A stretch of 64,000 bases of DNA, from contig OW818698.1 in the NCBI GenBank assembly GCA_942493375.1, forward strand, positions 5,828,001 to 5,892,000, given 5' to 3'. How positions within the stretch are numbered: the stretch's first letter is position 1; each line of letters opens with the position of its first letter. Positions 24,837 through 33,572 of this stretch are shown here, piece after piece. Source of the DNA: G942493375 sp942493375. GTDB taxonomy: Bacteria > Armatimonadota > UBA5829. A program made the translations under genes and the position numbers. The notes under the pieces are model-generated. The model saw nothing but the letters and a program-made list of their open reading frames with translations, searched no databases and was not told the origin of the DNA.

Positions 24837-26297
24837 TTATGCATCTACTACTATGGTGCCTGCTATTGTGTCGTGTAAGCCTCTGTTTTCCAAGTTGGTA
24901 AATATCATAATATAAATCAACCCCAGCGTAACTGTATGCAGGATGAATTGAAGAGCATATCTTACCAGGGCGTTTCCGAAGGTGAAGTCTGAGTTGTCGT
25001 ATTTAACTATCCTTATACTCATGGCCATTTTTCCTACCGTTTGTCCGAGGAGCCCATTCATAATAATGAAATAAGCGGAAGCGCCCAGGAAAATTATCGC
25101 ATCGATGGAATGTGCGGCACGATTCATAGCCAAAGGACCACCAGAAAGTATGCTGGGCATGAATAGAACTCCTATAAGTATAAAAACCATATAGAGTATG
25201 AACCAGTCTACTATCCAGGCGACCAGCCTTTTCCACGGATTTGTCGGATGGGGGACGTTTATGCTGATTATGTTTGGATCGTAACCACGCCCGGGAGTGA
25301 TTCCATAATTGTATGTGGGTGGCTGCTGGACTGGTGGTGTTGGTGCTCCGTATGGTGGGGCAGACTGTTCCCAGGGGGCACGCGGAGTGCTAGATACCGG
25401 TCCTGGTGCCATCATTGTCTGTTCGCCAGTATTGGGCATGTTTGGTATATTCGATGTGACAGGGACCTGAGGCTTTTCGACAACAGGAACCTTGCCCATA
25501 GATATGTCATTCAACATATCATTGGCTGCCTGATATCGTTTGGCTGGGTCCTTCTGCAGGGATTTAGCTATTATAGCAGCCCAGCTGTCAGATACTCCTG
25601 TGATGGGACTGGGTTCATTGTATATGATTGAGTGGGTTATTGCTGTTACAGAATCACCTGCAAATGGTTTGTTACCAGTCAGGCATTCATATAAGACAAC
25701 ACCGGCTGAGAAGAGATCGCTGCGGGCGTCTATCTCTCCTCCTAAAATCTGTTCCGGAGGCATATATGCTGGGCTGCCCATTATCTGACCAGCCTGGGTC
25801 ATTGTGGCTTCTGTGGACATTTTGGCTATACCGAAGTCCATCAACTTAACGCGTCCGTCTTTACCTATAACAATGTTGTCCGGTTTGATGTCCCGGTGAT
25901 ATATCCCCTCTTCATGGGCGACTGCAAGGGCGGATAGCAGCTGCATTGCGATGTCTTTTACCTTGGCGGGATTCATCTGCTTTTCGAATTTCAGGAAATT
26001 GCGCAGAGTAGTGCCGGTGCAGAGTTCCATTGCAATATAGAACTTGCCCTTGTCATCTCCATCATCATAGATGGAGGCTATGTTTGGGTGGATGAGCTGC
26101 TGGGCTATTCTGGCTTCGCGTCTGAATCGTTCCACTATCTGCTGCCTGGTGTTGCCATCAATACCGGTTGCAATGCTGAGGATCTTCAAAGCGACAGCCT
26201 TGCCGGATGACGTGTCCCTGGCTTCGTAAACGATCCCCATGCTGCCTCTGCCAAGTTCTCTGACTATCTCGTATTTCCCAATGAGTTGCGCAGCCAT
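24837..26297 (-). CDS. Serine/threonine protein kinase with C-terminal RDD membrane domain
   Basis: 486 residues. Kinase domain ~1-275: glycine loop GRGSMG (16-21), Lys38 in VALKIL, HRDIKPDN (134-141, catalytic Asp136) and DFG at 154-156, then SPAYMPPEQILGG. A Pro-rich linker (~285-345) joins an RDD domain with several membrane helices (KRLVAWIVDWFILYMVFILIG, GQTVGKMAMSIRIV). Hanks-type kinases of this PknB-like form phosphorylate cytosolic targets; here the RDD domain replaces the usual single helix and PASTA sensors. It is transcribed towards the DUF4838 gene with its own spacing, so it may be monocistronic. No partner phosphatase is in view. Confidence 0.93.
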   Translation of the reverse strand: MAAQLIGKYEIVRELGRGSMGIVYEARDTSSGKAVALKILSIATGIDGNTRQQIVERFRREARIAQQLIHPNIASIYDDGDDKGKFYIAMELCTGTTLRNFLKFEKQMNPAKVKDIAMQLLSALAVAHEEGIYHRDIKPDNIVIGKDGRVKLMDFGIAKMSTEATMTQAGQIMGSPAYMPPEQILGGEIDARSDLFSAGVVLYECLTGNKPFAGDSVTAITHSIIYNEPSPITGVSDSWAAIIAKSLQKDPAKRYQAANDMLNDISMGKVPVVEKPQVPVTSNIPNMPNTGEQTMMAPGPVSSTPRAPWEQSAPPYGAPTPPVQQPPTYNYGITPGRGYDPNIISINVPHPTNPWKRLVAWIVDWFILYMVFILIGVLFMPSILSGGPLAMNRAAHSIDAIIFLGASAYFIIMNGLLGQTVGKMAMSIRIVKYDNSDFTFGNALVRYALQFILHTVTLGLIYIMIFTNLENRGLHDTIAGTIVVDA

Positions 26298-26919
26298 TGT
26301 GCTCTCCCTCTATTAATCAAAACGCAAATGACGTATGATTCAATTGTACTAAAAAAATGAACTCTACTACACTATGGATTATAGCATATGAACACAGGAA
26401 TGCAAGTGTTTTGAATTCGTTGGGGTGGCGAACCACTGAAAAACAAGTAAAATGGGGGTAGGGGCAGGAATCTGTGAAATATAATAGTGCTAAAGTTGGC
26501 TTATGTTTGTCTGTCTTTATTAATTACCACGGAATACAGAATAAAAAATCTAATGAACCACGGAATACACTGAATACACGGAAAATAATGTTCTGTTTCG
26601 GGTGTAACTGCAAATTGCACCCGAGTGGAGGATGCTTTTTGGGGAACCGCTAAATACGCAAAACACGCGAAATTGAGATTGGATAATCTTATAGTGATTA
26701 GTAGAGAAACAATATGCTGCGTTCATCCGATGTCTATGTTATGCAATTCCTTTCCCTTCTTTGCGCCTTTGCGGCTTTGCGTGATGAATAAACTGGAAAG
26801 CAGACGAGTACCAGAATCCTGTTAATCTAATTAATCCTATTAATCGTGTTCAAGAAGGAAAGCAGATCCTTCATTGCATTCAGGATGACAGCTAGGCATT
26901 CAGGATGACAGCTAGGTGT
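26298..26919. other. Gene-free stretch with a cluster of dispersed repeats
   Basis: Upstream region of the kinase gene. It contains CCACGGAATACA-type units (26526-26583), a CACGCGAAA-type unit (26645-26672), a TTTGCGCCTTTGCGGCTTTGCG unit (26757-26790), an ATTAATCCTATTAATC unit (26816-26855) and a triplicated TTCAGGATGACAGCTAGG unit (about 26880-26932). No protein-like frame or RNA gene was recognised. Confidence 0.55.
26757..26790. repeat. Dispersed repeat (TTTGCGCCTTTGCGGCTTTG type)
   Basis: The inverted partner, GCAAAGCCGCAAAGGCGC, occurs at 32157-32187 inside the Ycf46 cassette, upstream of the PilT-type gene. Confidence 0.6.
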
Positions 26920-28128
26920 TCAGGATGATTGGTTTATTTGGTAGCAGCGGAGGGGTTGGGGGCTGTCGCAGTGGACGGAACATAGGTTGCAGTTGGTGCA
27001 TTTGGAGGTGGTGAACTGGTTGGTTTGGATCATTTTAGGGAGGTTTGGTTCGATGATCAGGGGGCGGCATAGTGCGACGGCTTCTATGTTGAAATCATTG
27101 ATGATGCCAAGCATGCTTTCCAGGGTCCTGATGCCTCCTACAGCAATGACTGGTAGTTCGGTATTACTCCAGATTAAAGAAGTATTTTCCAGGTTATAGT
27201 TTTCTGTGAAAGGGATGAACTTGCTGATGTATGCCGGGGCGAAGTATTTCTTCCATATCCATTTTATGAATCCCGGCAACCGGTTGAACATCGGGTTTAC
27301 TTTTAGAACAGTGTTGAGGGGAACAGCCCCACGGATGATGTTTAATGCATATTCCATTGTTCCGTAGCTTATCTCTATAGCATCAACTTGAAGGTCTTCC
27401 AGGCGCTTAACGGTTTTCATTGTGTCGTCAACCCGGATTCCGGGTGTGCTGTCTTCTGCTCCGCTTAATTTAGCAAGGATAGGGAAGCTGTCTCCACATT
27501 TAGTGCGTATGGCCCTGATGATCTCTTCAAGCAGGATATGGGGGTTAGCCCAGCGGTCTTTGCGGGTGTTTGTATATGGAGATAGGAATTGGTGGATTAG
27601 GTAACCGTGTGCGGCGTGGATCTGGATACCATCGAATCCGGCTTGTTTGGCGCGGTAGGCTGCATTTGCGAACTGATTAATAATCAACTCTATCTTGCCA
27701 TTATCAAGCACTTTGGGACGCTGCCTGAAGTAGGTGCAGGCTCTTGATGAAGCTCCGAGGACTGGTGAACCTGTGGCCCGGCTGAGGGTCTGTCGTCCTG
27801 TGTGGGCCAGTTGCATAATGAGCTTTGTTTCAGGATTTACTTGTCTGACAACCTGGACGGTACGCTTCCAAGCAGGTGTTTTAGTGTCACTTTCGATTCC
27901 ACACTGGCCTGGATGCATTGCGCGTCCGGCCTGGGAGACGAACACAAACCCGGTGATGATTGTCCCGGTCCCACCTGCTGCGAGTTTGGAATAGAGTTTC
28001 CCCAATTCAGCTTTAGGTGTGCCATCGGACTCTCCCCAGCCTTCATAAGTTGCAGACCTGACTATACGGTTAGGCAGAGTCAGGTTGCGCAGGTTAAGTT
28101 CTGTGAACAGGATGTCTGTTGGTTCCAT
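26920..28128 (-). CDS. NADH:flavin oxidoreductase, Old Yellow Enzyme family
   Basis: About 402 residues from the ATG at 28128 (AGGT four bases upstream), giving the family-like start EPTDILFTELNLRNLTLPNRIVRSATYE. A longer frame begins at 28155 inside a dispersed repeat. FMN-barrel motifs: MQLAHTGRQT, the substrate/NADH site GFDGIQIHAAHGYLIHQFLSPYTN.R.D, and late PVIAVGGI. The C-terminus SKCTNCNLCSVHCDSPQPLRC provides a CxxCxxxC plus distal Cys of the 4Fe-4S type seen in dienoyl-CoA-reductase-like members. The protein ends there without the extra FAD/NADH domains. It is a cytosolic flavin reductase of unknown substrate. Confidence 0.9.
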   Translation of the reverse strand: MEPTDILFTELNLRNLTLPNRIVRSATYEGWGESDGTPKAELGKLYSKLAAGGTGTIITGFVFVSQAGRAMHPGQCGIESDTKTPAWKRTVQVVRQVNPETKLIMQLAHTGRQTLSRATGSPVLGASSRACTYFRQRPKVLDNGKIELIINQFANAAYRAKQAGFDGIQIHAAHGYLIHQFLSPYTNTRKDRWANPHILLEEIIRAIRTKCGDSFPILAKLSGAEDSTPGIRVDDTMKTVKRLEDLQVDAIEISYGTMEYALNIIRGAVPLNTVLKVNPMFNRLPGFIKWIWKKYFAPAYISKFIPFTENYNLENTSLIWSNTELPVIAVGGIRTLESMLGIINDFNIEAVALCRPLIIEPNLPKMIQTNQFTTSKCTNCNLCSVHCDSPQPLRCYQINQSS

Positions 28129-28169
28129 ATTTACCTGGTTTGTGTTTTTTGTCATTCTTGCGCACTTTT

Positions 28170-28253
28170 GTCATTCTGAACGCAGTGAAGAATCTGCTTT
28201 TACAGGTCTGCGTAATCCAGTCACTTGAGATTCTTCACTGCGTTCAGAATGAC
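28170..28253. repeat. 26-bp perfect inverted repeat (hairpin element)
   Basis: Arms 28170-28195 and 28228-28253 are exact reverse complements, starting GTCATTCTGAACGCAGTGAA, with a 32-base spacer. Pieces of the same sequence, such as TTCAGAATGACA and GTCATTCT, recur just outside (28151-28158 and about 28296-28307). It lies between the oxidoreductase start and the end of the AAA gene. No T-run follows on either strand. Confidence 0.85.
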
Positions 28254-28315
28254 AATTTTTGTTCAGTATGCAAATATATATTCAGTATGCAATTATATTC
28301 AGAATGACATCAACT

Positions 28316-29887
28316 CTATAGTTCAAGCCTTCTGCCGGCTAGTAGGCCGGTGGTTTGGGTTATGCTGGCGGGTCTGGCTCGTTCTTTGGCCCATTCCCGG
28401 GTCTTTTCGATATCCTCTTTCATTGTTGTGTAGAGCGGGACGGTTGCGTGGACACTCTGCAGGAGCCCATCGGTCGTCAGGTCGGTGTTGTTGTCGAATA
28501 CATCGAAGAGCGATGCCGTGACTGCTTCTTCGATTTCTGCTCCGCTGAATCCGTCAGTTTCGGCTGCGAGCTTTTGGAGATCGAAGTTCTTCGGATCGCG
28601 GTCTCTTTTTGTGATGTGAATTTTGAATATCTCTGCACGGTCATCCCGGTCCGGAAGGTCTACGAAGAAGATCTCATCAAAACGTCCCTTACGAAGTAGT
28701 TCTGGCGGGAGTTGGGAGATATTGTTAGCGGTGGCGATTACGAACACCGGGGCAGTCTTCTCCTGCAGCCAGGTGATGAATGTTCCAAAGACACGCGATG
28801 TTGTGCCAGCATCCGAGAAACTTGAACTCTGAGTGCCGGAGAAAGCTTTTTCGATCTCATCTACCCACAGGATGGCGGGGGCTACGGACTCAGCAATCTG
28901 AACAGCCTGCCTTACATTTTCCTCTGATGAACCTACCAGGCTAGAGAACACTTTTCCCAGGTCCAGGCGGAGTAGGGGAACCTTCCACATAGAAGCCAGG
29001 GCTTTAGCGCATAAACTCTTTCCGCAACCCTGCACACCGATTAATAGTGCTCCTTTTGGGTTAGGCAATCCGAAGGATCTTGCATCTGCTGAGAAAGCGG
29101 ATTTGCGCTTGCGGAGCCAGTCTTTGAGTTCGCCCATACCTCCAACGTTTCCGAATTCCTCACTTGCCCTGTAGTATTCCAGCATCCCAGATTTGCGGAT
29201 GATCTGTTCCTTTTCTGAGAGAATTATGGGGACGTCCTTTTCGGAGAGTCCACCGGTCTGGACGAGTGTTTTTGCAAAGACGTTCTCAGCTTCGTTGATA
29301 GTCAGGCCCATTGCAGCGCTGACCAGGTTCTCTCTGTCGGAATCTGCGAGTTTGATATTTAGGTTTGCGCTTGCGTTGACTTCATCTACTGTCCGCTCTA
29401 AAAGCTCACATATCTCTTCACGGCAAGGTAGACCATAATCTACTACACTGATCTCTTTTTGGAGTTCGAGCGGCAGTTTTAACGTTGGTGAAATCAAGAT
29501 CAGGGTCTTGTAGCTGTTTTTGAGATATAGTGCGACTTCCCGGAGTTTGCGGACTACGGATGGGTCGTTGAGGTACGGGTGGAAGTCCTTGAAAATGAAT
29601 ACTGCAGGATCGACCAGTTCTAATACCTGGTTAAGTGCAACCAGAGGGTCGCGGGTCTTTTCGTCAACGTGCTTTTGAGACTGTGGAGATGTGCCATACG
29701 GAGCGATTCCCCGGCAGATTGACCACGTCAGGACTTTTTTATCCCGTTTGGATGCGATCTCTGCGATGGCATCCTCTACACGCATCTCCTCCCAGGTGAC
29801 AACATATATAACCGGGTATCTTGCCCGGATGAGGACTTCTATTTCGTCCCTGACTTTATTTGGTGTTATACATTTGGTTTCAGCCAA
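28316..29887 (-). CDS. Ycf46-type AAA ATPase
   Basis: 523 residues, a normal length for Ycf46. The N-terminal half (~1-240) is the family's own alpha/beta domain (RYPVIYVVTWEEMRVEDAI, AVFIFKDFHPYL). The AAA module has Walker A GVQGCGKS (284-291), Walker B ILWVDEIE (339-346), sensor-1 VIATANN, the arginine-containing LLRKGRFDE, and an AAA lid. It starts with TTG, with GGAGG shortly upstream, one base after the stop of the radical SAM gene. Ycf46 is known from plastids and cyanobacteria, where a role in inorganic-carbon regulation has been proposed; its biochemical job is unknown. It is the last gene of the seven-gene operon. Confidence 0.9.
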   Translation of the reverse strand: MAETKCITPNKVRDEIEVLIRARYPVIYVVTWEEMRVEDAIAEIASKRDKKVLTWSICRGIAPYGTSPQSQKHVDEKTRDPLVALNQVLELVDPAVFIFKDFHPYLNDPSVVRKLREVALYLKNSYKTLILISPTLKLPLELQKEISVVDYGLPCREEICELLERTVDEVNASANLNIKLADSDRENLVSAAMGLTINEAENVFAKTLVQTGGLSEKDVPIILSEKEQIIRKSGMLEYYRASEEFGNVGGMGELKDWLRKRKSAFSADARSFGLPNPKGALLIGVQGCGKSLCAKALASMWKVPLLRLDLGKVFSSLVGSSEENVRQAVQIAESVAPAILWVDEIEKAFSGTQSSSFSDAGTTSRVFGTFITWLQEKTAPVFVIATANNISQLPPELLRKGRFDEIFFVDLPDRDDRAEIFKIHITKRDRDPKNFDLQKLAAETDGFSGAEIEEAVTASLFDVFDNNTDLTTDGLLQSVHATVPLYTTMKEDIEKTREWAKERARPASITQTTGLLAGRRLEL

Positions 29888-29888
29888 T

Positions 29889-31016
29889 TCAGATGCCTCC
29901 GTTTTCGAGTGACTCCACTACCTGCAGCAGGTTATTGTGTAGATGCATAAATGTGACTCGACCATCAGGCCGGATTATTACAGTTGTTGAGAGTTCACCT
30001 GTGCCTATGCTGGATGCTGAGCGCTCTATATCCAGTGGTTTGTTCCATTTTTTCATATTTAGATTATAAGATGATGCAATGCCGTTGGCTTCGGCGATCT
30101 CTTCGGATGTCAATGATTTAGAGAGTTCGGTATCATCCAATGCCTGGTAGAACGGAGTGTATTGCAGCATCAGATTGAATGGGACATCAGGCATGTTTTT
30201 TGATATCCACTGGGCAATCGGACGGAAACAGCACTCCACATGCCCCGGCAACAGCAGGTGCCTTATGATTATATCACTACTGGACGCTGCTGTTATAAAA
30301 TTGCGGGTTACAGTTTCATAGTAATGCTTGATACCGCCGATTTTAGATGCGCAGGTGTTGTTACCGTATTTGAAATCACCCAGATAGAGATCGACTATTC
30401 CGTCCAGCAGGCGCATTGTGTTGGTGGACATGTAGAAGTTTGAGTTCCAGACTATTGGGACTGGTGATTTGAATGTCTTTATAGCCTGCAGTATGTTTAA
30501 CAAGTGGACGGTAGGTTCTCCACCTATTAAGTTCAGGTTTACGGATCCTTCAGCTCTGCGGTTTTTTACTATCTCTGCAAAGTCGGTTACATTCATGAGC
30601 TTGCCATATGATGTGTTTTCAAGTGACTGCCATGAATAGCAGAACTTACATCGCATGTTGCAGCCGGAGAAGAATACTTCATGGGATGGAATGACCGGGG
30701 TTTCCTCTCCGCAGAGTATCTGTTCGAAGAAGTAATAACTATCTACACCGACCCCGCAGAACCCGGTCTCTCCTGCTGCTCTTTCTGCCCCACATTGCCA
30801 TTCACACAGGGAGCATTTATGCATCATGCGTTTGGCAATTTCGATCTTGACATCAAGCAATGAGCAGCCGTTTGAATGAGTGCCGGGATTGTCGTGTGCA
30901 GACCATATATCATCCAAAGAAGCATCGGTGAGATTGGTTATGCTCGTAGGCTTCTCTGAAGTCTGTACATAGCGCGGAAGAGCTACACCTGTTGCTGCTT
31001 GCCGGTATCTATCCAA
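29889..31016 (-). CDS. Radical SAM protein, PflX-like
   Basis: 375 residues. The radical SAM cluster motif CxxxCxxC is FSGCNMRCKFC (Cys119, 123, 126). In front is an extra cysteine set CSLCEWQC...GFCG (68, 71, 75, 87), as in PflX-like putative pyruvate-formate-lyase-activating enzymes. GGEPT (SAM site) follows. The substrate is not known; no glycyl-radical enzyme is nearby, arguing against a simple activase role. It starts with TTG inside the end of the PilT gene (8-base overlap) and is followed after one base by the AAA gene, so the three are translationally coupled. The first ~60 residues are not part of the standard fold. Confidence 0.88.
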   Translation of the reverse strand: MDRYRQAATGVALPRYVQTSEKPTSITNLTDASLDDIWSAHDNPGTHSNGCSLLDVKIEIAKRMMHKCSLCEWQCGAERAAGETGFCGVGVDSYYFFEQILCGEETPVIPSHEVFFSGCNMRCKFCYSWQSLENTSYGKLMNVTDFAEIVKNRRAEGSVNLNLIGGEPTVHLLNILQAIKTFKSPVPIVWNSNFYMSTNTMRLLDGIVDLYLGDFKYGNNTCASKIGGIKHYYETVTRNFITAASSSDIIIRHLLLPGHVECCFRPIAQWISKNMPDVPFNLMLQYTPFYQALDDTELSKSLTSEEIAEANGIASSYNLNMKKWNKPLDIERSASSIGTGELSTTVIIRPDGRVTFMHLHNNLLQVVESLENGGI

Positions 31017-32091
31017 TGATATCTACACTGACTGCACCCTCTCCGGTATTTGACCTGAGTTCCTGAGGGTATTTCATTCGACTTTGTGCGGTATCGTATG
31101 TGATAATCCCCTGCTGGTAAAGGTTTTTGATGCTGGAGTCCATAGTCAGCATGGATTCACTCTGCCCGGTAACTATTACATTATAAAGAGTCTGTGCTTT
31201 GTTATCTCTTATGATGGTACGTATAGCCGTGTTGGCGATCATGATTTCCGGGGCAAGAATACGGCCAGGTTGGTCTATCCTGGGCAATAGTTGCTGTGAG
31301 ACAACGGCACAGAGGCAGTTTGCCAGCTGCAGCCTGATCTGTGTCTGTTCAGATGGTGGAAAGACATCGATAATGCGGTTGACGGTCTGGCAGGCATCGG
31401 GAGTGTGCAGAGTGCTGATGACAAGGTGCCCTGTTTCCGCTGCGGTCAGGGCAGTGGAAATTGTCTCCAGATCTCTCATTTCACCTACAGCAATAACATC
31501 CGGGTCCTGGCGTAGGATGTGAACCAGCGCTCTACCGAAGGATTTTGTATCGGTATTGACTTCCTGCTGGACAATGATGCTGCGTTTATTGGCGTGCACA
31601 TACTCAATAGGGTCTTCTACCATTATGATCTTACAGCGCTGGTCCCGGTTGATGAGATCAACGATGGAGTTCAGTGTTGTAGTCTTGCCTGAACCTGTTG
31701 GACCTGTGACAAGGATCAATCCTGATCTTTTCCGAGTGAGTTCTGCAATAACCGGTGGTAACCCAAGGTCTTCAAGGTCCCTCATTTCAGTTATACCAAC
31801 CCTGATCGCTGCACCCAATGTACCTTGTTCAAAATAGATGCTGGTCCTGAAATATCCCAAGTCCGGGACTTTGAGCGAGTAGCACAGCTGCCATTCGTTA
31901 TCGAGTATCTTCTTCTTATCTTCGGCCAGGTCTTTCAAGACAAGATTTTCCAGGTCAGCCGGAGTCAACGGGTCTGAATCTGCAATGATTATTTCGCCAT
32001 CAATCCGTAAAACCGGCGGCATACCAACCATAAGGTGGAGATCGGATGCATGTTTTCTGACAGCTACCTTTAAAAGGTCAACTAATTCCAA
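31009..32091 (-). CDS. pilT: PilT-type twitching-motility ATPase
   Basis: 360 residues, the normal PilT size. N-terminal PAS-like domain starts ASDLHLMVGMPPVLRIDG. RecA-like ATPase: Walker A GPTGSGKT (130-137), Asp box MVEDPIEYVH, Walker B DPDVIAVGEMRD, His box GHLVISTLHT, and the PFPPxEQ-like VFPPSEQTQIRLQLA. TTG start with GGAG ten bases upstream. In other bacteria PilT powers pilus retraction; here it sits in a cassette without pilus genes, so it might serve another assembly. The retraction-linked AIRxIR motif reads AIRVGI, a partial match. It overlaps the radical SAM gene. Confidence 0.93.
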   Translation of the reverse strand: MELVDLLKVAVRKHASDLHLMVGMPPVLRIDGEIIIADSDPLTPADLENLVLKDLAEDKKKILDNEWQLCYSLKVPDLGYFRTSIYFEQGTLGAAIRVGITEMRDLEDLGLPPVIAELTRKRSGLILVTGPTGSGKTTTLNSIVDLINRDQRCKIIMVEDPIEYVHANKRSIIVQQEVNTDTKSFGRALVHILRQDPDVIAVGEMRDLETISTALTAAETGHLVISTLHTPDACQTVNRIIDVFPPSEQTQIRLQLANCLCAVVSQQLLPRIDQPGRILAPEIMIANTAIRTIIRDNKAQTLYNVIVTGQSESMLTMDSSIKNLYQQGIITYDTAQSRMKYPQELRSNTGEGAVSVDIIG

Positions 32092-32156
32092 AGTTATGTG
32101 CTCCTAACCCGGCATGGCCGGAACCAGAAAGGTAAGATTCGATAAATAAATGTATC

Positions 32157-32187
32157 TCACGCAAAGCCGCAAAGGCGCTAAGAAAGG
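32157..32187. repeat. Dispersed repeat (GCAAAGCCGCAAAGGCGC type) inside the operon
   Basis: It lies in the 130-base gap between the zinc-ribbon and PilT genes; inverted relative to 26757-26790. Confidence 0.55.
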
Positions 32188-32221
32188 AAATATATAATCC
32201 TTACACTTTTGGATTTTCTAT

Positions 32222-32410
32222 TCATTTGTTCTGGGATTCGTTGGGACGAAATTTGGACAGTCGCCATTTGAGTCGCTCAATAAAACTGCTGTCTTTTGCT
32301 CTAGGTGGCATTACGGTTTCGCGGTTAGTGGTTGCGGTAAGCGGCTTGGAGCATATGGCACAGTCTTGCCTGCCGGGGATATTTTCAAAGCCGCAGCTTG
32401 GGCATTGCAT
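32222..32410 (-). CDS. Small zinc-ribbon protein
   Basis: 62 residues. MQCPSCGFENIPGRQDCAICSKPL gives two CxxC pairs, a classic zinc ribbon, followed by a basic tail (FIERLKWRLSKFRP). AGGGAG lies six bases before the ATG. It is probably an adaptor or nucleic-acid/protein-binding subunit of the operon's system. The small size makes the function unpredictable, but the metal site is clear. Confidence 0.82.
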   Translation of the reverse strand: MQCPSCGFENIPGRQDCAICSKPLTATTNRETVMPPRAKDSSFIERLKWRLSKFRPNESQNK

Positions 32411-32434
32411 GTTATGCTCCCTGGATTTTCTGCA

Positions 32435-32647
32435 TTATTTTGACGAATTATTGCGGAGTGAGTCTGTCAGGCTTACAGACTGATCGGGTTCGTAATACTC
32501 ACCAGTTGTCTTCTGTTCAGTTACTTTGCCCATTGCAGCAAATATCTGCACATATTCCATACACTTTTTGCCTTTAGCACCTTTTACCAGGACTTCCACC
32601 TTGCCACTCGGGCTGATTTCGATTTCAAGTTCATGTTTGACTGCCAT
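32435..32647 (-). CDS. DUF2997 family protein
   Basis: 70 residues beginning MAVKHELEIEISPSGKVEV, with GKKCMEYVQIFAAMGKV and EYYEPDQSV, the pattern of DUF2997. GAGGAG precedes the ATG by about eight bases. In cyanobacteria and some other bacteria, DUF2997 genes lie next to DUF1257 (Ycf35) and Ycf46-type genes, exactly as here. No biochemical function is known to me. The MITE at 32665-32762 separates it from the upstream TPR gene. Confidence 0.8.
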   Translation of the reverse strand: MAVKHELEIEISPSGKVEVLVKGAKGKKCMEYVQIFAAMGKVTEQKTTGEYYEPDQSVSLTDSLRNNSSK

Positions 32648-32664
32648 AATAATGACTCCTCAAT

Positions 32665-32762
32665 CCGCATTATTCATAATTGACGGCGTAAATGCAGAGC
32701 ATTTACGCTTCAGCTTTTGTCCCTACTGCCGGCCAAAAGCAAAGTTTGGTTAATAATGCGGG
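32665..32762. mobile_element. 98-bp MITE-like element, copy 1
   Basis: CCGCATTATT at the left end and AATAATGCGG at the right are terminal inverted repeats. Inside are a GTAAATGC/GCATTTAC hairpin and a CTTTTG/CAAAAG pairing. About nine tenths of the bases match 60106-60204 in the same orientation. It ends exactly at the stop codon of the TPR gene. It has no coding capacity, so it would need a transposase in trans. Confidence 0.8.
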
Positions 32763-33548
32763 TTAACTTTTCTTCAATGCGCTTCTGATTCCATCTGCCA
32801 ACCGGGAAAAGAATCCTCTATGTTGGATAGCACTGAGGGCTTCTTTAGCCTTACTGCAGTTTGGACTGATTGCGAGAGTTCTTCTATAAGCTACAGCTGC
32901 TTCGCTATAATCTTTGAGAACTTCAGCACACTGTCCCAACCAGCACCAGCTGGTAAATTGTTTTTCATCCAACTGCACAGCCTGTTTATAATAAATGTGA
33001 GCTTCAGGTATTTGTTTTCTAATTCGATAGGCATGAGCAATTGCTACACGCACAGACCAGTCCTTCGGAGCTAGCTCTATAGCCTTAGTAAAGCAGGCTT
33101 TTGAGTTAGTCGGGTTGCCTGCAAGTAACACTTCCCCCCTGGCTATCCAGCAGTAAGCAGTTACACCTGACTGGGCCAATGATGCGTCTGAGTAACCTAT
33201 GGCTGCTTCTGTGCGTCCATCTCTGTATTCGGCTACTGCTGTTGCTGCGAGTAATTGTGCAGACCTTGGGAACTTATCGAGTGCCCGTTTGGACCAGATA
33301 ATGGCTTCACGCAGTTCCCCAAGATCAATCAAGCAGCGTAATTGTCCAAACCAGCATTCCTCAAACTCGATATTATACTGCAGCGACCTTGAGTAATAGG
33401 CCAGAGCACGTTCATAATCTTCACAAGCAAATGCTTCATCTGCCAGTTCTCTATAATAATCTTCGTCCCGGATACCGGAATCCCTGGCGCCTGTTTTTTT
33501 GGGATCCAGGTTTGGATCGGTAATCTCAAGATGATCGAATCTTCCCAA
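32763..33548 (-). CDS. Tetratricopeptide-repeat protein of the Ycf46 cassette
   Basis: 261 residues. It opens MGRFDHLEI, then four to five TPR units from ~30 to ~235 (DEAFACEDYERALAYYSRSLQ, GELREAIIWSKRALDKFPRS, ACFTKAIELAPKDWSVRVAIA, DYSEAAVAYRRTLAISP). A basic tail follows (GFFSRLADGIRSALKKS). It starts at TTG, with GTAGGT upstream, 24 bases after the DUF1257 gene. Likely a cytosolic scaffold; partners unknown. The MITE starts at its stop codon, so the original 3' end may be slightly altered. Confidence 0.85.
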   Translation of the reverse strand: MGRFDHLEITDPNLDPKKTGARDSGIRDEDYYRELADEAFACEDYERALAYYSRSLQYNIEFEECWFGQLRCLIDLGELREAIIWSKRALDKFPRSAQLLAATAVAEYRDGRTEAAIGYSDASLAQSGVTAYCWIARGEVLLAGNPTNSKACFTKAIELAPKDWSVRVAIAHAYRIRKQIPEAHIYYKQAVQLDEKQFTSWCWLGQCAEVLKDYSEAAVAYRRTLAISPNCSKAKEALSAIQHRGFFSRLADGIRSALKKS

Positions 33549-33572
33549 AGTTAACTACCTACTGCAAATGTA

